From the IMG/VR virus record IMGVR_UViG_3300027741_001771, positions 1 to 43,374 of that record: a stretch of DNA of 43,374 nucleotides; one strand, 5' to 3'. Under the pieces are notes generated by a model. The model saw nothing but the letters and a program-made list of their open reading frames with translations, made no database searches and had not been told where the DNA came from. This document shows, one piece after another, positions 34,141 to 42,236 of this stretch. Position 1 is the stretch's first letter; every line of letters begins with the position of its first letter. Both the position numbers and the translations under genes were made by a program. The stretch is from a virus.

Positions 34141-35191
34141 TACGCACTACGGTGCACGAGCTGATAATCCTGCATTTTCTGATTATTTTGCTAAGTTTTA
34201 TAAAGAAGTATTTTTTCCGTATATTGACCAGAATAACATAACAACCGTCATACATCTAGGTGATGTATTTGATAGAAGAAAGTTTATTAACTTTGCATCG
34301 TTAAGAGCCTGTAAAGATTACTTTTTTGAACAGTTGGCAAGGCGTAATATTGATACTCATATTATTGCCGGTAATCACGATACCTTCTATAAAAATACTA
34401 ATGACGTTAATTCACCAGACTTACTGCTAGGTGAGTATAGCAATATTACGACATATGATAAGCCTGCCGAGGTAACGTTTGACGGAACTAGTATTTTACT
34501 GATGCCTTGGATATGTTCTGGTAACTATAACGAAGCTATGAAGGCTATACAGGATACAAAATGCCAGTTGATGTTCGGGCATTTTGAGATTGACGGCTTT
34601 GAGATGTATAAGGGTTCTGTTAATGATGGCGGTTTCAAGCCTGAAATCTTCAGCAAGTTTGATAGCGTATACTCAGGCCACTTTCATCATAAGTCATCAC
34701 GAAAGAATATTCACTACCTAGGTACACCATACGAGATAACCTGGTCTGATTATGATGATCAAAAAGGCTTTCATGTATTTGATACTGAGACTCGTGAGCT
34801 AGAATTTATTCCTAATCCTTTCTCGATGTTCCAGAAGGTCTTCTATGATGACTTAAATAAGTCAATTAATGAAGTAGTTACCTTAGACTTTACGCCTTAC
34901 GCTAATACAATTGTCAAGGTCGTAGTCAAGAATAAAATTAATCCCGTATGGTTCGATATGTTTATTGATAGACTAGAGAAAGCCGGTCTGCATGATTTAC
35001 AGGTTGTTGATGACCATCTTAACCTAGACTTAGAAGATGATTCTGATATTGTGAACGAGGCAGAAGACACAATAACTATTCTTAATAAATATGTCGACCA
35101 GATGGAATTAGTTGTAGACAAAGCAAAGCTTGAATCTCTTCTTAGAAACCTATACAATGAAGCTATGTCAATGGAGCATACTACAACGTGA
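34118..35191 (+). CDS. gp47: Recombination nuclease subunit gp47 (Mre11/SbcD-like)
   Basis: A 357-residue metallophosphoesterase. Metal motifs are DTHYG near residue 8, GDVFDR near 46, GNHD near 83 and SGHFHH near 188. With gp46 it resects ends for recombination-dependent replication and degrades host DNA. ATG 34118 (MKICLVTDTHYG) has AGAGG upstream and is preferred over an in-frame ATG at 34100. The final ACGTGA overlaps the gp46 start. Confidence 0.94.
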   Translation: MKICLVTDTHYGARADNPAFSDYFAKFYKEVFFPYIDQNNITTVIHLGDVFDRRKFINFASLRACKDYFFEQLARRNIDTHIIAGNHDTFYKNTNDVNSPDLLLGEYSNITTYDKPAEVTFDGTSILLMPWICSGNYNEAMKAIQDTKCQLMFGHFEIDGFEMYKGSVNDGGFKPEIFSKFDSVYSGHFHHKSSRKNIHYLGTPYEITWSDYDDQKGFHVFDTETRELEFIPNPFSMFQKVFYDDLNKSINEVVTLDFTPYANTIVKVVVKNKINPVWFDMFIDRLEKAGLHDLQVVDDHLNLDLEDDSDIVNEAEDTITILNKYVDQMELVVDKAKLESLLRNLYNEAMSMEHTTT

Positions 35192-36903
35192 TTCTATTTA
35201 AGAAGATACGATTTAAGAATATACTCTCAACCGGTAATACGTTTACAGAAATAGACTTTTTACGTAATCGTTCTACCCTTATTGTTGGAGAAAATGGTGC
35301 AGGGAAGTCTACTATTCTTGATGCTCTTTGCTTTGCTCTATACGGCAAACCTTTCAGAAAGATTAATAAGCCACAGCTACTCAACACCATTAATCAAAAA
35401 AATCTCGAAGTTCAAATAGAGTTTGATATTGGTAAGCATCAGTACAAAGTTATTCGCGGCATGAAGCCGAATATCTTTGAGATCTATCAGAACGGCGAGA
35501 TTATTAATCAGAATGCTGAATCACGTGAATATCAAGAGATGTTTGAGCGTAATATTCTCAAACTTAACTTCAAGTCGTTTTCTCAGATTGTTATTCTAGG
35601 CTCAGCTTCGTTTGTTCCGTTCATGCAGCTTCCTGCTGCTCACCGTAGAGAGGTTATCGAAGACCTACTTGATATTCAGATCTTCTCTACGATGAATTCT
35701 ATTCTCAAAGATAGAATCAATACAAACAAGACAGATATCCAAGAGAACGATTTTAATATTAAGAGTCTGGCTGAAAAGATCGAGCTGCATAAGAAGTATC
35801 TTGAATCGTTGCAACAAAATAACGATGAACTGATTATTGAGAAGCTTAAGGCAATTGAAGAGCATAATAATCAAATTGCTATCGAGCAGCAGCTGATTGA
35901 TGAATGTACTACTGCTATCAATAGCCTTAAATTAGAAACAGATCAGATAGAAGATCTACGCAAGGAAGATAGAGACATTCGTGAACTCTATCGTAAGATG
36001 TATGACAAGTCAGTAAAGCTTATTAAAGAGAATAAATTTTACGACGATAATGATAACTGTCCTATCTGTAAGCAAGGTATCTCGCATGACTTCAAGCATG
36101 AGTCGCAAGAAAAGAATCAGACAGATATTGATACTATCAGCTCCGGTCTTAATAAGCTAGACAGAAAGCTTTTAAAGATTAACGAAAAGATTAATGCATT
36201 TACTAAGTCGTTAGAAGTACAAGAAGCTCATCAAAAGAAGGTAGGTGAGTACAATAATAAGATTACTACCCTTAATATGTTTATTTCTTCTCTAACTCAA
36301 GAGATCGAACAGATTAAGAGTAATACCAAGCATATTGATGCTAGCGCAGAAGAAATTAAGGTACTAAAAGAAAGCCTTAGACAGAAGATACAACTCAAGG
36401 AAGAGCTTGTTGAGAGCAGAAGAACACTAGACGTTGCTAGCGTCCTTCTAAAAGACTCAGGCATTAAGACTAGAATTATTAAGCAGTACGTACCTGTTAT
36501 GAATAAACTGATTAACAAGTATCTTGCATCGATGGACTTTTTCGTTAACTTTGAGCTTAACGAGAACTTTGAAGAAACTATTAAATCGAGGTTTAGAGAT
36601 GAATTTTCTTATGAGTCGTTTAGCGAAGGCGAAAAGATGCGTATTGACTTGGCTCTTCTGTTTACCTGGAGAGCTGTTGCCAAGCTTCGCAATTCTGCTA
36701 GCACTAATCTCCTTATTATGGACGAAGTATTCGATAGCAGTCTAGACGGTGCGGGTACAGATGAGTTCTTAAAGATTATTCAAGGACTAGCAAGCGATAC
36801 TAATATCTTTATTATTAGTCACAAGGGTGATGCGCTGTATGATAAGTTCCACAGTGTCATTCGTTTCGAGAAGCATAAAAACTTTAGTAGGTTAGCAGCA
36901 TGA
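35188..36903 (+). CDS. gp46: Recombination nuclease subunit gp46 (Rad50/SbcC-like)
   Basis: A 571-residue SMC-like ATPase. It has Walker A GENGAGKS near 34, a long coiled coil broken by a CPIC zinc hook near 293, the signature SEGEKMRIDLAL near 478 and Walker B LLIMDEVFDSSLD near 510. It partners gp47. The start is GTG 35188 with GGAG upstream, overlapping the gp47 stop. The stop overlaps the deformylase ATG. Confidence 0.94.
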   Translation: MILFKKIRFKNILSTGNTFTEIDFLRNRSTLIVGENGAGKSTILDALCFALYGKPFRKINKPQLLNTINQKNLEVQIEFDIGKHQYKVIRGMKPNIFEIYQNGEIINQNAESREYQEMFERNILKLNFKSFSQIVILGSASFVPFMQLPAAHRREVIEDLLDIQIFSTMNSILKDRINTNKTDIQENDFNIKSLAEKIELHKKYLESLQQNNDELIIEKLKAIEEHNNQIAIEQQLIDECTTAINSLKLETDQIEDLRKEDRDIRELYRKMYDKSVKLIKENKFYDDNDNCPICKQGISHDFKHESQEKNQTDIDTISSGLNKLDRKLLKINEKINAFTKSLEVQEAHQKKVGEYNNKITTLNMFISSLTQEIEQIKSNTKHIDASAEEIKVLKESLRQKIQLKEELVESRRTLDVASVLLKDSGIKTRIIKQYVPVMNKLINKYLASMDFFVNFELNENFEETIKSRFRDEFSYESFSEGEKMRIDLALLFTWRAVAKLRNSASTNLLIMDEVFDSSLDGAGTDEFLKIIQGLASDTNIFIISHKGDALYDKFHSVIRFEKHKNFSRLAA

Positions 36904-37424
36904 TATATGAATTAGTCAAAGGTGATAATCCTATTCTCTATACTAAAGTAGAGCCGTTTAACTTTAGTAATCCAGGTATTAACCCAATCGAGCTTACCAA
37001 CAACCTTATAGAGACTATGTACCATCATAAAGGTATGGGATTGTCTGCAAATCAGGTAGGTCTTCCTTACAGAGTGTTTGTTTTACACTCACAGGAAACA
37101 TTAGCTATGTTTAATCCTAAGATTATTGATCAGACGTCTGATGAGGTTAAGCTAGAAGAAGGATGTTTATCTTTTCCAAATCTCTGGCTTCCAATTAAGA
37201 GACCATCTATAATCAAAGTTCGTTATCAAGACGCTTTTGGTGGTTTTAGAACAGATAAGTTCATTGGTATGACCGCTAGATGTATAATGCATGAGCTTGA
37301 TCATCTTAATGGTATTGATTACCGTAAGAGAGCTCATCCTATGCATCTTTCTCGGGCCGAGAATCAAAAGAAGGTTATTGATAGGAAAATTAAGAAGCTA
37401 AAACAGATCGGCCGGGCTATATAA
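36900..37424 (+). CDS. def: Peptide deformylase
   Basis: A 174-residue iron/zinc deformylase removing the N-formyl group from new proteins. All three family motifs are present: GMGLSANQVG (45-54), EGCLSFP (87-93, metal ligand C89) and HELDH (131-135). Phage deformylases occur in marine T4-like phages and may sustain processing of phage or host photosystem-type proteins. The ATG overlaps the gp46 stop. Confidence 0.95.
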   Translation: MIYELVKGDNPILYTKVEPFNFSNPGINPIELTNNLIETMYHHKGMGLSANQVGLPYRVFVLHSQETLAMFNPKIIDQTSDEVKLEEGCLSFPNLWLPIKRPSIIKVRYQDAFGGFRTDKFIGMTARCIMHELDHLNGIDYRKRAHPMHLSRAENQKKVIDRKIKKLKQIGRAI

Positions 37425-37425
37425 T
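37420..37425 (+). promoter_or_regulatory. Possible -10 box upstream of queE
   Basis: TATAAT sits at the end of the deformylase gene, 35 bases before ATG 37460. No good -35 hexamer is seen at a standard distance, so this is weak and may need an activator or be chance. Confidence 0.25.
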
Positions 37426-37459
37426 ATATCGTGCCCTTCCACGTAAACTAGGAGTAGAG

Positions 37460-38317
37460 ATGTCAAAAATTAAAGTCGCAGAGCTCTTTTATAGCCTGCA
37501 AGGAGAAGGACGCTTCGTTGGCGTACCTTCTATCTTTTTAAGAACTTTCGGTTGTAACTTCCAATGTGCCGGATTTGGCATGCCACCAGGACAGCTGAGT
37601 GATGAGAGAGATAATGTTGCTAGCCAAATTTCTAATTACAAACTCTATGAAGAGCTTCCTCTTGTTCATACTGGATGTGATTCTTATGCTAGTTGGGATC
37701 CTCGTTTTAAGCATCTTAGTCCTGTTCGATCTACTGACGAAATTGCTGAAAAGATCTTTGAACTTCTTCCAGAAAAGAAGTGGAAGAAAGAGCATCTAGT
37801 TATCACGGGCGGGGAACCTCTTCTCGGATGGCAGCGTAGTTTTCCAGATCTTATTAAACGCGCTGACTTTATCTACGATCTAGAAAACCTTACATTTGAA
37901 ACAAACGGCACTCAGCCTCTAACAGAAGAATTTAAATACTTTTTGTTTGAAGAGTTTACTAGGTTCGGCCGTAGTTTTGATCGACTCACATTCTCAGTAT
38001 CAGCTAAACTCCCATGCTCAGGTGAGAAGTGGGAAGATGCTATTAAGCCAGAAATCGTTCACGACTATCAAGGCATTGGTCATACCTATCTTAAGTTCGT
38101 AGTTGCGACAGAAGAAGACGTCGAGGATGCTAAGAAGGCTGTTAAGGAATTTAAGGACGGTGGCTTTGTTGGTGACGTATATTTGATGCCGGTTGGTGGT
38201 ACTGAAGACGTTTATTATCTTAATAATAAGCAAGTCGCTGAACATGCCATGAAATTAGGGTGGAGATATTCTCCACGTTTACAAGTTGACATTTGGAGAA
38301 ACGCATGGGGGACCTAA
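37460..38317 (+). CDS. queE: 7-carboxy-7-deazaguanine synthase QueE, split cysteine motif
   Basis: A 285-residue radical-SAM enzyme converting 6-carboxytetrahydropterin to CDG, the third step from GTP to preQ0. The opening VAELFYSLQGEGRFVGVPSIFLRTFGC and the SAM-binding VITGGEPLLGW (about 114-124) are diagnostic. The CxxxCxxC cluster motif is interrupted. C32 and C36 are present, but the third cysteine is C73 in GCDSYASWD, which matches the CDTxYxW element, after 36 residues rather than two. It opens the deazaguanine cluster, with AGGAG upstream. Confidence 0.92.
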   Translation: MSKIKVAELFYSLQGEGRFVGVPSIFLRTFGCNFQCAGFGMPPGQLSDERDNVASQISNYKLYEELPLVHTGCDSYASWDPRFKHLSPVRSTDEIAEKIFELLPEKKWKKEHLVITGGEPLLGWQRSFPDLIKRADFIYDLENLTFETNGTQPLTEEFKYFLFEEFTRFGRSFDRLTFSVSAKLPCSGEKWEDAIKPEIVHDYQGIGHTYLKFVVATEEDVEDAKKAVKEFKDGGFVGDVYLMPVGGTEDVYYLNNKQVAEHAMKLGWRYSPRLQVDIWRNAWGT

Positions 38318-38739
38318 ACACCTATGATTTTACTTACACTATGTTTAATGAAGCTATCGATGACATAGCTCGTCAAGTAAATAACAAAAAAATCAAATAC
38401 AACTATATTGTAGGTCTTACGAGAGGTGGATTGATTCCTGCCACAGTCTTAAGTCATAGACTTAAGGTTCCTATGCTAGCAAGTAACTGGGATACAGATA
38501 GAAAGAAGCCTTCATTAACTTTGATGGATATTTTAGATAATCCAAGAAACAAAGTATTACTAGTAGATGAAATTTTAGATACTGGTAAGACAATACAGTC
38601 CTTTATGGAAATACATGGCAAGACTGATGTGGCAGTGATTGTATGGAATAAAGAACAGCCGGTCATACCTAATTATCATCATATGGCAATGAGACGTTCA
38701 GAGTTTTCTGATTGGATTGAATTTTGGTGGGAGAAATAA
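38305..38739 (+). CDS. Phosphoribosyltransferase-family protein
   Basis: A 144-residue type I PRTase fold protein. The PRPP-binding loop is VLLVDEILDTGKTIQSF (about 85-101), with an upstream GLTRGGLIPATVLSHRL (about 37-53) typical of purine/xanthine phosphoribosyltransferases. It lies between queE and queD, so it may act on a deazapurine or purine base. The start is ATG 38305, with GGAG six bases before it, overlapping the queE end. An in-frame TTG at 38293 is rejected. The exact substrate is not visible. Confidence 0.75.
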   Translation: MGDLNTYDFTYTMFNEAIDDIARQVNNKKIKYNYIVGLTRGGLIPATVLSHRLKVPMLASNWDTDRKKPSLTLMDILDNPRNKVLLVDEILDTGKTIQSFMEIHGKTDVAVIVWNKEQPVIPNYHHMAMRRSEFSDWIEFWWEK

Positions 38740-38741
38740 GA

Positions 38742-39209
38742 ATGGGTAAGTTTTATAGTACAAAGACATATGGTAATGATCGGGGTCTAAGCTGCTGCTT
38801 TAGACAATGGAAAAGTACTCATAGTCATTGCAGCTTGTTGCATGGTTATTCTATTGGTGTGCATGTTACCTTCGAATGCGATAGCTTAGACGAACGCAAC
38901 TGGGTTATGGATTTCGGTGGTTTGAAAGAGTTTAAAGAATGGCTTGAGTATATGTTTGATCATACTTTGATTTTAGCAGAGGATGATCCTGAGCTTAATA
39001 CTTTGAAGCAATTGCACGGTATGGGCGTTGCAGATGTTAGAGTAGTTACCGGTGTAGGTTGTGAACGCTTTGCTGAGCTGGCCTACAATCAACTTGCACT
39101 AATGCTAGATGATTGGAGAGAGAATGGTACTCTATTGAATCCTACTGTTCGAGTAAAGTCAGTAGAAGTATTTGAGCATGCAGGTAACTCAGCATTTTAT
39201 GAAGGTTAA
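38742..39209 (+). CDS. queD: QueD/6-pyruvoyl-tetrahydropterin synthase-like, altered zinc site
   Basis: A 155-residue protein of the QueD family, second step toward preQ0 (7,8-dihydroneopterin triphosphate to 6-carboxytetrahydropterin). C30 (SHCSLLHGY) is the candidate catalytic cysteine. D73-H74 and E145 sit where the family's other active-site residues lie. Of the usual zinc triad only H34 is clear: W23 stands where the first ligand is expected and Y36 replaces the second His of HGH. H27 and H29 could substitute. ATG 38742 has GGAG eight bases upstream. Confidence 0.82.
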   Translation: MGKFYSTKTYGNDRGLSCCFRQWKSTHSHCSLLHGYSIGVHVTFECDSLDERNWVMDFGGLKEFKEWLEYMFDHTLILAEDDPELNTLKQLHGMGVADVRVVTGVGCERFAELAYNQLALMLDDWRENGTLLNPTVRVKSVEVFEHAGNSAFYEG

Positions 39210-39211
39210 TA

Positions 39212-39892
39212 ATGAAATATACTGAACTATTGCGTAACAAACTCATTAACAACAAATTAAGGTACTGGGCCGGTGATAATATTTCCTCAATTCTCAATGA
39301 TGCAGACCGTCAGGTTATTGTTGAAGAAGCTACAAAGGCGTTTGAAGGAGTACTGGATGCTCTGCTCATTGACCGGGAAAATGACCCCAATTCAAAGGGA
39401 ACGGCAAAAAGACTAGCCAAGATGTACGTGCATGAAATTATGGCAGGTAGATATTATCCTGCTCCTGATGCGACTGCGTTCCCTAACACAGGTGAAAGTG
39501 CTTATAGGGGTATGCTAGTAGTTCGTTCTGAACTTAAGTCGATGTGCTCACACCATCACCAACCTGTAACCGGTGTTGGTTATATCGGCATTATTCCTAG
39601 CGAGAAGGTTATTGGTCTATCCAAGTATACTCGAATTGCACAATGGTGCGCACGTCGAGGAACTCTTCAAGAAGAACTATGCAATGATATTGCACGTGAG
39701 ATTAGAAAAGCAACTGAGAGCGAAAGCGTTGCTGTCTACTTGAAGCTTAAGCATGGTTGTTGCCAGAACCGAGGCATTGGTGCTCACGATAGCACTACTC
39801 AGACGACTGTACTCTATGGCGAGTTTAATAACGCTGATGTAAAGAAAGAGTTCTTCGATAATATTCAAATTCAAGAACTAACAACCCGTTGA
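39212..39892 (+). CDS. folE: GTP cyclohydrolase I FolE
   Basis: A 226-residue type IA enzyme making 7,8-dihydroneopterin triphosphate, the first step for both folate and 7-deazaguanine. Zinc residues are C112 and H115 (SMCSHHHQP) and C183 (HGCCQNRG). H181-x-C183 and R187-G188 fit the C-terminal motif. IPSEKVIGLSKYTRIAQW matches the family core. It follows queD by two bases, so GTP would feed QueD and then QueE, encoded in the same run. Confidence 0.92.
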   Translation: MKYTELLRNKLINNKLRYWAGDNISSILNDADRQVIVEEATKAFEGVLDALLIDRENDPNSKGTAKRLAKMYVHEIMAGRYYPAPDATAFPNTGESAYRGMLVVRSELKSMCSHHHQPVTGVGYIGIIPSEKVIGLSKYTRIAQWCARRGTLQEELCNDIAREIRKATESESVAVYLKLKHGCCQNRGIGAHDSTTQTTVLYGEFNNADVKKEFFDNIQIQELTTR

Positions 39893-39917
39893 TCTAATTT
39901 CGGAGTTATGTTATCAT
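39889..39917 (+). promoter_or_regulatory. Possible sigma70-type promoter before the nuclease-like gene
   Basis: TTGATC and TATCAT with a 17-base spacer lie in the 53-base gap after folE, 28 bases upstream of ATG 39946. The same -35 form TTGAT(C/T) occurs before uvsY. It is weaker than that promoter; overlapping it, GGAGTT and AACTCC could also pair into a small hairpin. Confidence 0.3.
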
Positions 39918-39945
39918 ACAAACTCCTAACTCTTTATATTAAATT

Positions 39946-40377
39946 ATGTGGTATAAAAACTCTGAAGGTCGATTTGGTGAATCTGGTCGTAAAGGTGATA
40001 GCGGAGAAGGAGTGGTCGAGCGCTATCTGATTGAGAAGAATATTAACTATGAAAAGAAAGACGATCCGCACAGTCAAGTTAAGCTAAAGATAGATTTTAC
40101 CGTTGAAGGTGATCCTATTGACGTAAAAGCTAACATCTTTAAAGGATTCCTAGGTGTAGAACTTTTTAACGATAAAGCTGAGAAAGGTTGGATTTATACT
40201 ACTACAGCTAAAGAGATTTACGGCGTTGATCTGGTCTATGAAAACATCTATCGATACAAAGTTGCAGACATGCTTAAGCATGTAGAGAAAAATAAGCATA
40301 GAGCTAAACCAGTTAAAAATGGAGCGTATATGCTCTGGGTGTCGAAGACCGAACCATTTATTGAGAAACTACAATGA
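39946..40377 (+). CDS. PD-(D/E)XK nuclease-like protein
   Basis: A 143-residue protein. An N-terminal helix GEGVVERYLIEKNINYEKK is followed by LKIDFTVEG and PIDVKANI, so E25, D50 and D59-x-K61 give the E, D, (D/E)xK layout of restriction-endonuclease-fold enzymes and resolvases. It stands between folE and the TGT-like gene. A nuclease blocked by base modification or one acting in recombination are both possible. No family match is certain. Confidence 0.6.
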   Translation: MWYKNSEGRFGESGRKGDSGEGVVERYLIEKNINYEKKDDPHSQVKLKIDFTVEGDPIDVKANIFKGFLGVELFNDKAEKGWIYTTTAKEIYGVDLVYENIYRYKVADMLKHVEKNKHRAKPVKNGAYMLWVSKTEPFIEKLQ

Positions 40378-41162
40378 AGATTGCACATGAAGCTCCTTTG
40401 AGCATTTTTAATAGAGTACAAGAAGTAACCGATTATGACTATGCTCTTGTGCATTTATTTGAAGAAAGTGAAAAGTACTATAGTTTGTTTGAAAGAGCAC
40501 TACAGAAGAAGCGAGAAGTAATTCTAGATAATTCTGTATTTGAGCTCGGTACTGCTTTTGATAAAGACAAGTACTACGGCTGGATTGAGAAGCTGGATCC
40601 TACTTACTATATTATTCCGGATGTTCTAGAAGACGCACAACAAACGGTTAAGAATATTAAAGAATGGCAGCATATTCCAGGCAAGAAGTCTATTGGCGTA
40701 GTTCAAGGTAAGAGCGTTCAAGAAGTCGTCTGGTGTTATCAAGAAATTGAACCGCTAGTAGATAAGGTAGCTATCTCGTTCGACTATTCGTTCTTTATTA
40801 ACGAAGAGATTAATGGAGTTCTACCTACCAAGTATCATCACTATATGTACGGGCGAGATGCTTTGATTAATTACATGCTTAATATTGCAAATGTAATTAA
40901 TATCAATAAACCTCATCATCTACTCGGCTGCGGGCTACCTCAAGAGTTTGATGTCTATAGAGGCTATAAGTGGATTGATTCTATGGATACCTCTAATCCT
41001 GTAGTTGCAGGTCTTAAGGGTATCCGGTATAATGGTAAGCTAGGGCTAGAAGATAAGCCTACCGAAAAGCTTTATACTCTCATTAACTCAGATGTTAATG
41101 ATGAGCAAATGAGTAAGATTCTTTATAATATTGAATGTTTCAGGTCAATAGTTAATGGTTAA
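40374..41162 (+). CDS. TGT/DpdA-like base-exchange enzyme (candidate DNA 7-deazaguanine transglycosylase)
   Basis: A 262-residue protein with the motif order of tRNA-guanine transglycosylase-fold enzymes. D52 occurs in ILDNSVFELG (like DSGGFQ), D83 in IIPDVLED, Q111-G in IGVVQG and HLLGCGLPQEF at 182-192. D202 and D205 occur in WIDSMDTSNP, where TGT has its nucleophilic Asp. The CxCxxC zinc site of tRNA TGTs is absent and the protein is short, as in phage DpdA-type proteins. Inserting the cluster's base into phage DNA is the likely role. It overlaps the preceding stop and the next start. Confidence 0.7.
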   Translation: MKIAHEAPLSIFNRVQEVTDYDYALVHLFEESEKYYSLFERALQKKREVILDNSVFELGTAFDKDKYYGWIEKLDPTYYIIPDVLEDAQQTVKNIKEWQHIPGKKSIGVVQGKSVQEVVWCYQEIEPLVDKVAISFDYSFFINEEINGVLPTKYHHYMYGRDALINYMLNIANVININKPHHLLGCGLPQEFDVYRGYKWIDSMDTSNPVVAGLKGIRYNGKLGLEDKPTEKLYTLINSDVNDEQMSKILYNIECFRSIVNG

Positions 41163-41700
41163 AGATAAGCGATGGGTTGCTTTGTTTTCTCAGACTGGCT
41201 CTGAGATTTCTGCTATTTCTTCAAAGCTTGGTATTAAGCCGGATCTAGTATATACTAATAATCTAGAGCACGCGACGTGGCATCCTTTTATTAATACATG
41301 CAATGTTATTTCTAATACTCATACTAACATTATGCAATTAATTAGGGATGATAATACGGATGCATTTTATACTCTCCACGGGTATCTTAGAATTATCGAT
41401 GGAGAGATTGTAAGTTCGCGTGATATGTATAACGGTCATCCAGGATTGATTACAAAGTATCCTGAGCTCAAGGGTAAAGATCCTCAAGAGATAGTAGCAA
41501 AGAATCTTTCTCTTTACGATAGAATTGGAAGTGTTATTCATAAGGTTACTCCTGAAGTTGATGCAGGAGAGATACTTTATGAGTTTGCCGTGTTTAATAG
41601 TTGTAATTCACGCGAAGAAGTGTATGATGCTTTGAAGCTTACATCCCTTCATTCATGGCTTACATTTTTTAAGGAAAAATTTGAATGCGAATTGGCTTAA
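41155..41700 (+). CDS. Formyltransferase-fold protein
   Basis: A 181-residue member of the GART/methionyl-tRNA formyltransferase superfamily. The active-site triad is visible as N93, H95 (YNGHPGLITKYPEL) and D136 (HKVTPEVDAGEILYE), the N, H, D layout of 10-formyl-THF-dependent transferases. The N-terminal VALFSQTGSEISAISSKL is the usual first strand-helix. It overlaps the TGT-like gene by eight bases and is followed by a kinase and queF. It lacks a tRNA-binding C-terminal domain. The acceptor is unknown and could be a purine nucleotide or the preQ1 amine. Confidence 0.75.
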   Translation: MVKDKRWVALFSQTGSEISAISSKLGIKPDLVYTNNLEHATWHPFINTCNVISNTHTNIMQLIRDDNTDAFYTLHGYLRIIDGEIVSSRDMYNGHPGLITKYPELKGKDPQEIVAKNLSLYDRIGSVIHKVTPEVDAGEILYEFAVFNSCNSREEVYDALKLTSLHSWLTFFKEKFECELA

Positions 41701-42236
41701 GCGGTGCGCAGTCTACAGGTAAAACGACTCTATTGAATGCTCTGAGGTCAGAGCCGTTCTTTAAGACGTATGATATTTGTAATGAAGTAACTAGGAAAGT
41801 TGCTTCGTATGGTCTTCCTATTAACGAAGACGGCAATGATACTACTCAAGAGTTGATTATGAATCAGCATATCGTTAATCTTGCTATGCATAGCGATATG
41901 ATTACAGATAGAACAGTACTTGATGGTTTTGTTTATTCGAGGTATTTGCGTGAGAATGGCAAGATTACAGCTGCTACTATGAATTATGTTGAAAAGGTTT
42001 TTGATCGAATGATCGGCAGCTATGATATGATTTATTATATTGCGCCTGAGTTTGAGATTAAAAATGATGGTGTACGCTCTATTAATACTTTCTTTAGAGA
42101 CCGTATCGTTAATATCTTTAACGAAGTTATAGGGGTTAAGAATATTCCGATTTATCGAGTAAAGGGTACAGTACGAGAGCGTGTACAATTTGTTCTTAAT
42201 ACGATAGAAATTAATATGGAAATTACAGACAAATGA
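41685..42236 (+). CDS. NadR/AAA-like P-loop kinase
   Basis: A 183-residue P-loop protein with Walker A GAQSTGKTT (7-15) and DRTVLDGFVYSRYL near 78-91, a pattern shared with NadR-type kinases and phage nucleotide kinases. A basic patch lies in SINTFFRDRIV. It overlaps the formyltransferase by 16 bases and queF by four. Phosphorylation of a nucleoside or nucleotide is plausible; the substrate is not visible. Confidence 0.65.
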   Translation: MRIGLSGAQSTGKTTLLNALRSEPFFKTYDICNEVTRKVASYGLPINEDGNDTTQELIMNQHIVNLAMHSDMITDRTVLDGFVYSRYLRENGKITAATMNYVEKVFDRMIGSYDMIYYIAPEFEIKNDGVRSINTFFRDRIVNIFNEVIGVKNIPIYRVKGTVRERVQFVLNTIEINMEITDK

